Positions 17,108-26,060 of a stretch of DNA of 60,372 bases are shown piece by piece (positions within the stretch are counted from its first letter, which is position 1; every line of letters starts with the position of its first letter). This DNA is from an uncultured Prevotellaceae bacterium (GTDB taxonomy: Bacteria; Bacteroidota; Bacteroidia; Bacteroidales; Muribaculaceae). A program made the position numbers and the translations under genes. The stretch spans positions 1 through 60,372 of the forward strand of contig ONLH01000027.1 in NCBI GenBank assembly GCA_900318645.1. The letters run 5' to 3'. The notes under the pieces are model-generated. The model saw only the letters and a list, made by a program, of their open reading frames with translations. It searched no databases and was not told where the DNA came from.

Positions 17108-17698
17108 ATGAAAGTATATAGAGACAAGAGCGATGAGCAACTCATTTCGCTGTATGTCGATGGCAAGAACGAGGCCTTTGATGCGCTGCTAGAGCGACAC
17201 AAGGACCGACTTTTCATGTATATATACCACGCAGTGAAAAACGAGGATGTTGCTAACGACATCTTCCAGGATACTTTTGTCAAGGCCATCATGACCATCA
17301 AGCAGGGACGATATGTTGAGAACGGACATTTCCCCGCCTGGATTACACGCATCGCACACAATCACATTATCGACTACTACCGCCAGCTCAAGGCCGAGAA
17401 CCTGCAGTCAACCGATGACGATGAGGTGAACATTCTCAACCGCAAGGAACTCTCGGCACAGACCATCGAGGACGACATCATCACTTCACAGATTCATAAC
17501 GATGTCAAACGCCTCATCAAGGCGCTGCCCGACAGCCAGCGCGAGGTCCTGGTCATGCGTTATTACAAGAACATGAGTTTCAAGGAAATAGCCGACACTA
17601 CTGGCGTGAGCATCAATACGGCTCTGGGGCGTATGCGCTATGCGATCCTCAACCTGCGTCGCATTGCCGAGGAGCATGACATTATCCTCACGATGTAA
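17108..17698 (+). CDS. ECF-type RNA polymerase sigma factor
   Basis: A 196-residue sigma-70 family protein. Region 2 covers residues about 20-90 with LLERHKDRLFMYIYH and the promoter-melting part DIFQDTFVKA; region 4 covers about 135-190 with LPDSQREVLVMRYYKNMS and a helix-turn-helix FKEIADTTGVSINTALGRMR. There is no region 1 or 3. No anti-sigma gene is adjacent: the downstream gene is tig with its own promoter. This form is widespread as a single gene in Bacteroidales; its regulon here is unknown. Confidence 0.92.
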   Translation: MKVYRDKSDEQLISLYVDGKNEAFDALLERHKDRLFMYIYHAVKNEDVANDIFQDTFVKAIMTIKQGRYVENGHFPAWITRIAHNHIIDYYRQLKAENLQSTDDDEVNILNRKELSAQTIEDDIITSQIHNDVKRLIKALPDSQREVLVMRYYKNMSFKEIADTTGVSINTALGRMRYAILNLRRIAEEHDIILTM

Positions 17699-17801
17699 TG
17701 GCCCGCAGCTGATAAGACAGGCACTCATAACAACATCATAAAAAACCGTTGTTTATCCAAACGAACTTCACGCAGAGCCGCGAAGTGGCAAGGATTTTAA
17801 G

Positions 17802-17842
17802 TTAGGCATCTGAATTCCAACAAATGGAATGCTGATGCCTAA
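17802..17842 (+). terminator. terminator-like hairpin after the ECF sigma gene
   Basis: TTAGGCATC (17802-17810) pairs with GATGCCTAA (17834-17842), with an inner ATTCCA/TGGAAT stem, then TCTTTTT. It lies about 100 bases past the stop. A fragment ACGCAGAGCCGCGAAG at 17770-17785 resembles the repeat at 37164. Confidence 0.65.
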
Positions 17843-17876
17843 TTCGGTATCTTTTTAAAAAAAGAAGCGGCGAAAT

Positions 17877-17907
17877 TTTGTGTATCGTGTTAAAAGTAGT
17901 ACCTTTG
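17877..17907 (+). promoter_or_regulatory. tig promoter (full Bacteroidota consensus)
   Basis: TTTG (17877-17880), 19 bases, TACCTTTG (17900-17907). It rules out the upstream in-frame ATG at 17878 as the tig start. Confidence 0.8.
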
Positions 17908-17958
17908 CAGCCGCTTTTTGAGAACATTATATATTTAATAGACAATACAAACCAAGTA

Positions 17959-19332
17959 ATGAACGTAAGTTTTGAACAGATTGATGCGGTGAACGCTATT
18001 GTCACCGTGGATGTCAAGAGAGAAGATTTTGCAGCCGACGTGGCAAAGGAAGTAGCCAAGATGGGCGTTAAGCACCCGTTGAAGGGTTTCCGCCCCGGTA
18101 AGGCTCCCAAGTCGTTGCTGATGAAGTTTTACGGTCCCAGCGTGACCGCCGATGTAGTGGACCGCATGGTTGGTAGGGCACTGTATGACCACATTCGCGA
18201 GAATAATCTGCACGTGCTGGGTGAGCCTCTGCCCAATGAGGATACCAAGGTGGATATCATGAACGACGAGGAGATGGCGTTCAAGTTTGACCTGGGTCTG
18301 GCTCCCGCCATCGAGTTGAAACTCAACAAGCGCATCAATGTGCCTTATTACAATATCGAAGTGACCGACCAAATGGTCGATGACGCTATCGCCCACGACC
18401 GCAAGCGCCTGGGTACCCTTGTTGACGGCGAGGTGAGCGACAAGGAGTCGATGCTGCGTGGCTCGATGATCGAGCTCGACGAGGAAGGCAACGACAAGCA
18501 GGACGGCATCAAGGTGGAGCGCACCGTGATCTCGCCCCGCTACATGGTCGATGACGATGAGGCTGCCAAGTTTGTTGGCGTCAAGGTGGGTGACACCTTC
18601 GTGTTCAACCCCCACAAGGCCAACGGTGGCAACATTGCCGAGCTGGCTGCCATGCTCAATGTGGATCGCAAAGAGGCCGACGTGAAGAGCGACTTCCGCG
18701 TTACCATCGAGGAGATCAAGGTCAACCAGGAGGCCGAGATGAACGAGGAGTTCTTTAAGGGCGTTCTTGGCACCGAGACCGAGGTGAAGGACGAGGCTGC
18801 CTTCCGCGAGGCCGTACGTGAGATGATTGGCCGTGCCAACGTTCCCGAGAGCAACTACCGCTTCACGGTTGACGCACAGCGCATCCTCACCGAGAAGGCT
18901 GGCGAACTGCCCTTGCCCGAGGAGTTCCTGAAGCGCTTCCTCAAGCTCCGTCGCGAGCAGGACGAGAAGGAGAACACCGAGGTGACCGACGAGGAGATTC
19001 AGCGCATGTTCAAGCAGCTGCGCTGGCAGCTCGTTAAGGACTACCTGGCACAGGAACTGGGTATTAAGGTAGAGAAGGAAGACATCGACACCGCCGCCTT
19101 CATCTTTGCCCAGGAGCAGCTGTCACAGTATGGCATCTACAATGCCCCCGAGGATCTCGTGCGTCAGCAGGCCGAGCGCTTCATGCAGGACGACCGCGCC
19201 CGTGAGGCCATCCAGGAGCATGCCATCGACAACAAGTTCTATGCAGCTGTCAAGGAGGCCGTAAAGGTTAACGAGAAGACGATCAGCGTTGAGGAGTTCC
19301 GCAAGCTCTACGAGAAGGAAGAAGAGAAGTAA
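17959..19332 (+). CDS. tig: trigger factor
   Basis: A 457-residue ribosome-associated chaperone for nascent chains. The N-terminal ribosome-binding domain includes GFRPGKAPKSLL, a variant of the GFRxGKxP signature that contacts ribosomal protein L23. A PPIase-like middle region and a long helical C-terminal arm region follow, the latter rich in Glu/Lys and ending EKEEEK. The start at 17959 (MNVSFEQIDAV) is set by the promoter at 17900-17907. The gene is monocistronic, closed by a strong terminator, and sits directly upstream of clpP-clpX, the common tig-clpP-clpX order of bacteria. Confidence 0.95.
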   Translation: MNVSFEQIDAVNAIVTVDVKREDFAADVAKEVAKMGVKHPLKGFRPGKAPKSLLMKFYGPSVTADVVDRMVGRALYDHIRENNLHVLGEPLPNEDTKVDIMNDEEMAFKFDLGLAPAIELKLNKRINVPYYNIEVTDQMVDDAIAHDRKRLGTLVDGEVSDKESMLRGSMIELDEEGNDKQDGIKVERTVISPRYMVDDDEAAKFVGVKVGDTFVFNPHKANGGNIAELAAMLNVDRKEADVKSDFRVTIEEIKVNQEAEMNEEFFKGVLGTETEVKDEAAFREAVREMIGRANVPESNYRFTVDAQRILTEKAGELPLPEEFLKRFLKLRREQDEKENTEVTDEEIQRMFKQLRWQLVKDYLAQELGIKVEKEDIDTAAFIFAQEQLSQYGIYNAPEDLVRQQAERFMQDDRAREAIQEHAIDNKFYAAVKEAVKVNEKTISVEEFRKLYEKEEEK

Positions 19333-19359
19333 CTTCACAATTCATAGTTAATAAATGGG

Positions 19360-19387
19360 GCAGGGCCGACGATTGCGTCGACCCTGC
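19360..19387 (+). terminator. tig terminator
   Basis: GCAGGGCCGAC (19360-19370) and GTCGACCCTGC (19377-19387) form an 11-base stem with a 6-base loop, then ATTTTTGTTT. Confidence 0.88.
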
Positions 19388-19508
19388 ATTTTTGTTTAAT
19401 GGGTTAGTCTCGGTTTACAAAAGTGACAATTTGTCGGTTGGTGCAGTTTTTGTGTAGTATCCGATAAAAATTGTTTCTCAAGATGGCGGAGGAATGAGAA
19501 AAATATTG

Positions 19509-19516
19509 TATCTTTG
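19509..19516 (+). promoter_or_regulatory. clpP promoter element
   Basis: TATCTTTG fits the -7 element; no TTTG is found 19-20 bases upstream. The leader is about 45 bases. Confidence 0.6.
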
Positions 19517-19567
19517 CCTAACGACATAGAGAAACTAACATTCATACATTAATTATATACTTCAATT

Positions 19568-20278
19568 ATGGAAAACGATTTCAGAAAATTTGCTGTTCAC
19601 CACTTGGGTATGAACGGCCTGGCACTGGACCAGTTTGCCGCTGGCGTGTCTAACAACTACATTTCCCCTACCATCATGGAGGAGCGCAAGCTCAACGTGA
19701 CGCAGCTTGACGTGTTCTCGCGTCTGATGATGGACCGCATTATCTTCCTGGGTACCCAGGTCGATGACTATAGTGCTAATGTTGTCCAAGCTCAGCTGCT
19801 GTATCTTGATAGTGCTGACCCTGGCAAGGATATCTCGCTGTACATCAATTCTCCTGGCGGCTCGGTATATGCCGGACTGGGTATCTATGACACTATGCAG
19901 TATATCCAGAGCGACGTTTCAACCATCTGTACCGGTATGGCCGCTTCGATGGCTGCCGTGCTGCTCGTGGCTGGCCAAAAGGACAAACGCTTTGCCTTGA
20001 AACACAGCCGCGTGATGATTCACCAGCCGATGGGTGGCATCAGTGGCCAGGCATCTGATATTGAAATCACTTCACGAGAGATTCTCAAGCTCAAGCAGGA
20101 ACTTTATACCATTATCAGCGACCATTCGGGTCAGCCCTATGATAAGGTTTATGCCGACAGCGACCGCGACTATTGGATGACGGCAGACGAAGCCAAGGAG
20201 TATGGCATGATTGACAGAGTGCTCATCCGCCAGACTCCAGCTGCTGAAACTCCTGCCGCCGAAACTTCCGACAAGTAA
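19568..20278 (+). CDS. clpP: ATP-dependent Clp protease proteolytic subunit
   Basis: A 236-residue serine protease subunit that assembles into a double heptamer ring docked by ClpX or ClpA. The catalytic Ser is in [10 protein letters not shown] and the His in [11 protein letters not shown]; the substrate-binding glycines [10 protein letters not shown] are present. It is longer than E. coli ClpP (207), with an extended N-terminus of about 35 residues and an Ala/Glu/Thr-rich C-terminal tail (AETPAAET). It is followed 8 bases later by clpX, so both are one operon. The proteases ClpA and ClpS of the same system lie at 53.7-56.3 kb. Confidence 0.97.
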   Translation: MENDFRKFAVHHLGMNGLALDQFAAGVSNNYISPTIMEERKLNVTQLDVFSRLMMDRIIFLGTQVDDYSANVVQAQLLYLDSADPGKDISLYINSPGGSVYAGLGIYDTMQYIQSDVSTICTGMAASMAAVLLVAGQKDKRFALKHSRVMIHQPMGGISGQASDIEITSREILKLKQELYTIISDHSGQPYDKVYADSDRDYWMTADEAKEYGMIDRVLIRQTPAAETPAAETSDK

Positions 20279-20286
20279 GTTAATTC

Positions 20287-21534
20287 ATGGCCAAGAAGAA
20301 AGATTCATCTGTATTATACTGCAGCTTCTGTGGTCGCAGTGACCGCGAAGTGGAACTGATGTTGCCCGGCATGAACGGCTGCATCTGCAATGAGTGTGCC
20401 GAGCGTGCCGTTGAGTTGTCTCACGAGTATCTCAATAAGATACAGAAGGCACGCTTGACGGACCTCGACATGGATTCCCTGCCCAAACCCGAGGAAATCA
20501 AGGCTTATCTTGACCAGTATGTCATCGGTCAGGAAACGGCCAAGCGTTACCTCTCGGTGGCGGTTTATAACCACTACAAGCGCCTGAACCAGAACCGTGA
20601 GGACGACATCGACATCGAGAAGAGCAATATCATCATCGTGGGACCGACGGGAACAGGCAAGACGTTGCTGGCCAAGACCATCGCACGCATGTTGAGGGTG
20701 CCCTTTGCCATCGTTGACGCCACGGTGCTTACCGAGGCCGGCTACGTGGGCGAGGATATCGAGAGCCTGTTGACGCGTCTGTTGGCAGCTTGTGACTACA
20801 ACGTGGCCGAGGCCGAACGCGGCATCGTCTTTATTGACGAGATTGACAAGATTGCCCGTAAGGGCGACAATCCCAGCATCACGCGTGACGTGAGCGGCGA
20901 GGGCGTCCAGCAGGGACTGTTGAAACTGCTGGAAGGCTCTGTTGTCAACGTGCCGCCCCAGGGTGGCCGCAAGCATCCCGAGCAGAAGATGATTGCTGTC
21001 GATACTAAGAACATCCTCTTCATCTGCGGTGGTGCCTTTGAAGGCATTGAGCGCAAGATTGCCCAACGCTTGAACACCCATGTCGTGGGCTTTGGTGCAG
21101 GCAATCACGTGAGCAAAGCCGATCGGGACAAGTTGTTGCATTTTGTCGCTCCTCAGGACTTGCGCAGCTATGGCCTGATTCCCGAAATCATCGGCCGTTT
21201 GCCCATTCTCACCAATCTGGAACCGCTCGACCGTGACGCCCTGCTGCGCATCCTTACCGAGCCCAAGAACGCCATCGTACGTCAGTACAAGAAACTGCTC
21301 GATATGGATGGGGTAGAGCTCGTTATCGAGGACGACGTGCTAGGTTTTGTCGTGGACAAGGCCATCGAGTATAAATTGGGCGCTCGTGGCTTGCGTAGCC
21401 TGTTTGAGACGATTATGATCGATGTGATGTATCAGGCTCCTTCGTTAAAAGAAAAACGCTTCGTGCTCACCCGTGAGTTTGCTGAAAACCAGCTGTCGAA
21501 ATCCAATTTTGAACTTTTGGCCGAAAGCCGTTAG
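20287..21534 (+). CDS. clpX: ATP-dependent Clp protease ATPase subunit ClpX
   Basis: A 415-residue AAA+ unfoldase. The N-terminal zinc-binding domain has CSFC (residues about 11-14) and CNEC near 38-41, which bind substrates and adaptors. Walker A is GPTGTGKT (about 122-129), Walker [11 protein letters not shown], and the pore loop GYVGED is present. The ClpP-binding loop carries the IGF-like segment VVGFGAG, as in other ClpX. It is cotranscribed with clpP. Length is standard. Confidence 0.97.
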   Translation: MAKKKDSSVLYCSFCGRSDREVELMLPGMNGCICNECAERAVELSHEYLNKIQKARLTDLDMDSLPKPEEIKAYLDQYVIGQETAKRYLSVAVYNHYKRLNQNREDDIDIEKSNIIIVGPTGTGKTLLAKTIARMLRVPFAIVDATVLTEAGYVGEDIESLLTRLLAACDYNVAEAERGIVFIDEIDKIARKGDNPSITRDVSGEGVQQGLLKLLEGSVVNVPPQGGRKHPEQKMIAVDTKNILFICGGAFEGIERKIAQRLNTHVVGFGAGNHVSKADRDKLLHFVAPQDLRSYGLIPEIIGRLPILTNLEPLDRDALLRILTEPKNAIVRQYKKLLDMDGVELVIEDDVLGFVVDKAIEYKLGARGLRSLFETIMIDVMYQAPSLKEKRFVLTREFAENQLSKSNFELLAESR

Positions 21535-21649
21535 TTTTGATGGTGTCTCTCACAGCTTGTAAAGGCTTTTTGAGCATTCTGGCTTGTTTAAGGTCTTTAA
21601 AAAGAAGTGTTATTTTTTGAAAAAAGTTGTGCAGTTCACAAAATCATAG

Positions 21650-21657
21650 TATATTTG
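21650..21657 (+). promoter_or_regulatory. recQ promoter element
   Basis: TATATTTG with a partial GTTG about 20 bases upstream (21626-21629). The leader before the ATG at 21689 is about 25 bases. Confidence 0.6.
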
Positions 21658-21688
21658 TGAAATCATTGAAACCCTAAACCTGATAAAT

Positions 21689-23866
21689 ATGGCGAAGAAC
21701 AGTAAGTTGACAACGGCATTAAAGGAATACTTCGGTTTTGATTCGTTCAAGGGCAACCAGGAGGCAATCATTGAGAATCTGTTGGCCGAGCATGATACTT
21801 TTGTGCTCATGCCCACAGGTGGCGGTAAGTCGCTGTGTTACCAGTTGCCGGCCCGTCTTATGGACGGTATTGCCATTGTCATATCACCGCTCATCGCGTT
21901 GATGAAGAACCAAGTGGATGCCATGCGCAGCTATAGCGAGGAGGATGGCATCGCTCATTTCATGAATTCCTCGCTGACCAAGCAGGCCATTGAGGTCGTG
22001 AAAAATGACGTCCGCAGCGGGCGCACCAAGTTGCTGTATGTCGCTCCGGAGTCACTTACCAAGGAGGAGAATGTGGCTTTCCTGAAGGATGTGCCCATTT
22101 CCTTCTATGCCGTTGACGAGGCACACTGTATCTCGGAGTGGGGACATGATTTCCGCCCTGAGTATCGCAATATACGTCCCATCATCAACCGCATCGGCGA
22201 GCGTCCCATCATTGCCTTGACGGCGACAGCGACGCCCAAGGTGCAGCACGATATCCAGAAGAACCTGGGCATGACCGATGCTGCAGTGTTCAAGTCCTCG
22301 TTTAACCGTCCTAACCTGTACTATGAAGTACGGCCCAAGACCAAGGATGTGGACCGCGAAATCATCAAGTTTATTAAGGCTAACGAGGGCAAGTCGGGCA
22401 TCATCTATTGCCTGAGCCGTAAGAAGGTAGAGGAACTTGCCGAGGTCTTGCGTCTTAACGATATCAAGGCGTTGCCTTATCATGCCGGCATGGAGAGTGC
22501 CGTGCGTAGCGCCAATCAGGATGCCTTCCTGAGCGAGGATGTGGACGTCATTGTGGCGACCATCGCATTCGGCATGGGCATTGATAAACCTGATGTGAGG
22601 TTTGTCATCCATTACGATATTCCCAAGAGCTTGGAAGGTTACTACCAGGAGACAGGACGCGCCGGCCGAGACGGTGGCGAGGGCAAGTGTATCACCTTCT
22701 ATTCACGCAAGGACTTGGACAAGCTGGAGAAATTCATGCAGGGAAAGCCCATTTCAGAGCAGGAAATCGGCAAGCAGCTGCTGCTTGAGACGCGGGATTA
22801 TGCCGAGTCGTCAGTCTGCAGGCGCCGCTCGCTGCTGCATTACTTCGGTGAGACCTACGATCAGGATAATTGCGGTAACTGTGACAACTGCCTGAAGCCC
22901 AAGAAACGTGTCGAAGCCAGTGAGGAACTGAGGGCTGCCATTGATACGATTTTGACCCTGCGTGAAAGGTTCAAACCCGATTATATCGCCCATGTGATGA
23001 TGGGAGATGCCACTCAAGAAATTCTAGGTTACAAGCATAACGAGCTCGAAGTGTTCGGCTGTGCCGAAGAACGTGACGAGAAGTTCCTCATGGCTGTCAT
23101 CCGTCAGGGCGTCTTCGCCGACTATCTTGCCAAGGATATTGAGAACTATGGCGTGATCAAGGTCACCAAGGAGGGTAAGAAATTCCTCAACAGCCGTGAG
23201 AAATTCTGGATCGTCGAGGATAACGAATACACCGAGATGCTGGACGAGGAAATGCGTGGCAGCGGCAGTGGTGCCGTGGATAGCCAGCTATTCAGCATCC
23301 TCAAGGACCTGAGGCGCAAGATTGCCAAGCAGCACGGCTTGCCCACCTACGTTATTTTCCAGGAACCGTCGCTTGATGCCATGGCAACCACCTATCCCAT
23401 CACCATCGAGGAGTTGCAGAACATCCCTGGTGTGGGACCGGGTAAGGCCAAACGATATGGTCAGGATTTTATCGACCTCATCAAGAAGTATGTCGAGGAG
23501 AACGAGATAGAACGTCCCGAGGACATGCGCGTGCGTACGGTGGCCAACAAGAGCAAGAACAAGATCGAACTCATTACTGCCATCGACCGCAAGGTGCCGC
23601 TTGATGCCCTGGCCGAGAGCAAAGACCTGGAGTTTGACGAATTGCTTGACGAGCTGGAAGCCATCGTCTATAGCGGTACCAAAATCAATGTATCCTACTA
23701 CATTGAGGAGGCTATTGATGCCGACATCGAGGAGGATATCTTTGAGTACTTCAAGGAGAGCGATACCGACGACATTGAGACCGCTATGCAGGAACTGGGC
23801 GACGACTTCACCGAGGAGGAGATACGACTTGTCCGCATCAAGTTCCTCAGCGAGATGGGCAACTGA
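21689..23866 (+). CDS. recQ: ATP-dependent DNA helicase RecQ
   Basis: A 725-residue superfamily 2 helicase that acts in recombination and fork repair. Visible in order: motif I MPTGGGKSLCYQLPA (about 40-54), DEAH box DEAHCISEWGHDFRPEY, motif VI QETGRAGRDG, RecQ C-terminal zinc module with CGNCDNC, and an HRDC domain with GVGPGKAKRYG. It carries about 130 residues beyond the HRDC domain, rich in Asp/Glu, which is longer than E. coli RecQ (609) and common in Bacteroidota. It has its own promoter, though it follows clpX on the same strand. Confidence 0.95.
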   Translation: MAKNSKLTTALKEYFGFDSFKGNQEAIIENLLAEHDTFVLMPTGGGKSLCYQLPARLMDGIAIVISPLIALMKNQVDAMRSYSEEDGIAHFMNSSLTKQAIEVVKNDVRSGRTKLLYVAPESLTKEENVAFLKDVPISFYAVDEAHCISEWGHDFRPEYRNIRPIINRIGERPIIALTATATPKVQHDIQKNLGMTDAAVFKSSFNRPNLYYEVRPKTKDVDREIIKFIKANEGKSGIIYCLSRKKVEELAEVLRLNDIKALPYHAGMESAVRSANQDAFLSEDVDVIVATIAFGMGIDKPDVRFVIHYDIPKSLEGYYQETGRAGRDGGEGKCITFYSRKDLDKLEKFMQGKPISEQEIGKQLLLETRDYAESSVCRRRSLLHYFGETYDQDNCGNCDNCLKPKKRVEASEELRAAIDTILTLRERFKPDYIAHVMMGDATQEILGYKHNELEVFGCAEERDEKFLMAVIRQGVFADYLAKDIENYGVIKVTKEGKKFLNSREKFWIVEDNEYTEMLDEEMRGSGSGAVDSQLFSILKDLRRKIAKQHGLPTYVIFQEPSLDAMATTYPITIEELQNIPGVGPGKAKRYGQDFIDLIKKYVEENEIERPEDMRVRTVANKSKNKIELITAIDRKVPLDALAESKDLEFDELLDELEAIVYSGTKINVSYYIEEAIDADIEEDIFEYFKESDTDDIETAMQELGDDFTEEEIRLVRIKFLSEMGN

Positions 23867-23888
23867 TCCTACATGCCTGTAAGATTTA

Positions 23889-23930
23889 CAAGTCCTGTGC
23901 TTGTGCTGCAAGAGCCAAGCATAGGGCTTG
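23889..23930 (+). terminator. recQ terminator
   Basis: A 15-base inverted repeat (23889-23903 with 23916-23930) with G-T pairs, then TTTCG, 22 bases after the stop. It is related in sequence to the hairpins at 4561 and 39624. Confidence 0.75.
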
Positions 23931-24046
23931 TTTCGTGCTGTGAATGAAAAAAATGTAGCATGATATATAATTTTTCTCGCGTGCGTGCGTTATATAGGAG
24001 TAAATAAGAATGAAAAAACGTAAAATATAGATTTCAAACCAACAAA

Positions 24047-25969
24047 ATGAAAGCAAAACTTTTGATTTCTTCGTTGCTGTTGGGAACTGCGATCCTCGCT
24101 ATAGCCAAGGGGGATCCTGTTCTTATGACCATCAACGGCAAAGACATCAAACTCTCTGAGTTTGAGTACCTTTATCACAAGAACAATCAGCAACAGGTCG
24201 AGAAAGAGACCCTTGAGCAGTACATTGACCGATTTGTGCTCTATAAGCAGAAGGTCGCTGATGCCGAGGCGGCAGGCATTGACACAACCGAAGCCTTCCG
24301 CAAGGAATTTGAGGGTTACCAGAAGGATCTTGCTACCCCCTATATGGTTGAAGACACGACTTATCACTGGCAGATGGTAGCAGAGGCCTATGACCGCTAC
24401 AAGAAAGAAATCGATATTGACCACTTCATGCTGCCGTTAGGCTCATCGGTTGCGGCAACGCAGGCTAGTTTGAACCGCATGGACAGCATCCGCAACTGTG
24501 TTCTCGCTGGTGAGGATTGGGAAGCTCTGGTAGGTCAGTATTCCAGTGATCCTTCCAAGGCACGCAACAATGGCCATTATGGCTACGTCAGTGCTGGAAT
24601 GTTCCCCTATTCGTTTGAGAACGAGGTCTATAATACCGCTATCGGCAATGTGTCAGAGCCTTTCAAGACTCCCTTTGGTGTCCACATGATTCGTGTCAAC
24701 AATGTTCGCGACCGTAACGATGTCCATGCCAAGCACATCCTCAAGCTCTTCCCGCAGAATGCCACCGATGAGCAGAAAGCAGTGTGCAAGCAGCAGATAG
24801 ATTCCATCTATAACCTCTTGAAGGCTGGTGCCAACTTTGAGGAAATGGCCAAGGCTGAGTCCCAGGATGGTAGTGCCCGCAATGGCGGTGAGCTCGGCTG
24901 GTTTGGCCGTGGCCGCATGGTGCAGCCCTTTGAGGATATCGCCTTCAGCCTTGCTGACGGTGAAATCAGTGAGCCTTTTGCCACCAAGTTCGGCTACCAC
25001 ATCATCAAGAAGGTGGGTCATGGTGTTGCCCCCCTCAGTGAGGTTCGTCCCAATATCGAGAATGCCATCAGCCGTGACGAGCGCGCTACCCTGATCAAGG
25101 AACGCCGCTTGAGCGACTTGAAGAACAAGTACGGTTATCGTTTGAATCCCGCTTTTGATAAATACTTGACTGATAAGCTCGCCGAGAATGAAAACAGGTA
25201 TGACTCGACTTTCATCGCCAACAGCATCAAGGGCTGTACGATGCCGATGTTTACCTATGGTGGCAAGCAGTCAGTTGCTGTGAAGGAATTGGAGAAGCAG
25301 CTCAATCCCAAGGCTCGCTTCATCAGAGTTGACGATGCTAAGTCCTATATCCTCAAGTGCGTGGATCCTCTTGCCGAGAAGGCCCTGACCGACTACCATG
25401 CACGCGAGCTGGTGAAGAGCAATCCCGAGTACCGCAACCTGCTCAACGAGTATCGCGACGGTATGATGCTGTTCGAAATCAGCAACCGCCGCGTCTGGAA
25501 GGCCGCCAACAAGGACACCCTGGGTCTGGAGAACTATTTCGCTGAGCACCGTGCCAACTACAACTGGGATGAGCCTCACTTCAAGGGTATCATTCTCAGC
25601 GCCAAGAACGACAGCGTCTTGAACCTTGTCAAGGCTGATGCATTGGCAATGTCGAGCGACACACTGACCGACGGCCTCCACCACAAGTATGGTAACGACA
25701 TCCGCATGGAGCGCATGGTGGTCAAGAAGGGTGAGAACTCGCTGGCCGACTATCTTGCCTTCCATGAGGGCGACAAGCCCGAGCGCAAGGGATATGAAGA
25801 GTTTATTATCCTTGAGGGTGGCGTCATTGCCCAGCCCGAGGAAATGGCCGATGTGCGTGGTGCTGTCACCAGCGACTACCAGGACGTACTGGAGCAGCGC
25901 TGGAAAGAGGAACTCGCCCGCAAGTATCCTGCTAAGATCAACAAGAAAGTCTTGAAGCAAGTAAAGTAA
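24047..25969 (+). CDS. SurA-like periplasmic peptidyl-prolyl isomerase (two PPIC domains)
   Basis: A 640-residue periplasmic protein with a signal peptide (MKAKLLISSLLLGTAILAIA) and two parvulin-type rotamase domains. The first spans about residues 120-235 (IDIDHFMLPLG to VHMIRVN), the second about 225-330 (HAKHILKLF, GELGWFGRGRMVQPFEDIAF, FGYHIIKKV). The C-terminal 300 residues have no domain I recognise. SurA-type proteins chaperone outer membrane proteins through the periplasm. It opens an envelope-assembly run containing a second SurA-like PPIase and an OstA-like protein. A terminator-like hairpin separates it from the M16 gene. Confidence 0.88.
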   Translation: MKAKLLISSLLLGTAILAIAKGDPVLMTINGKDIKLSEFEYLYHKNNQQQVEKETLEQYIDRFVLYKQKVADAEAAGIDTTEAFRKEFEGYQKDLATPYMVEDTTYHWQMVAEAYDRYKKEIDIDHFMLPLGSSVAATQASLNRMDSIRNCVLAGEDWEALVGQYSSDPSKARNNGHYGYVSAGMFPYSFENEVYNTAIGNVSEPFKTPFGVHMIRVNNVRDRNDVHAKHILKLFPQNATDEQKAVCKQQIDSIYNLLKAGANFEEMAKAESQDGSARNGGELGWFGRGRMVQPFEDIAFSLADGEISEPFATKFGYHIIKKVGHGVAPLSEVRPNIENAISRDERATLIKERRLSDLKNKYGYRLNPAFDKYLTDKLAENENRYDSTFIANSIKGCTMPMFTYGGKQSVAVKELEKQLNPKARFIRVDDAKSYILKCVDPLAEKALTDYHARELVKSNPEYRNLLNEYRDGMMLFEISNRRVWKAANKDTLGLENYFAEHRANYNWDEPHFKGIILSAKNDSVLNLVKADALAMSSDTLTDGLHHKYGNDIRMERMVVKKGENSLADYLAFHEGDKPERKGYEEFIILEGGVIAQPEEMADVRGAVTSDYQDVLEQRWKEELARKYPAKINKKVLKQVK

Positions 25970-25991
25970 ATCAATCGTTTTGAAATAACGG

Positions 25992-26027
25992 GAATCTCGC
26001 ATGTCCATTATTGTACACGCGGGATTC
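25992..26027 (+). terminator. hairpin after the two-domain PPIase gene
   Basis: GGAATCTCGCATGT and ACACGCGGGATTC pair with a G-T and one mismatch, followed by TTTTT. It lies just before the M16 start codon, so it may limit read-through. Confidence 0.7.
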
Positions 26028-26060
26028 TTTTTAAAGAATAGCATTAACTTGATAACCAAA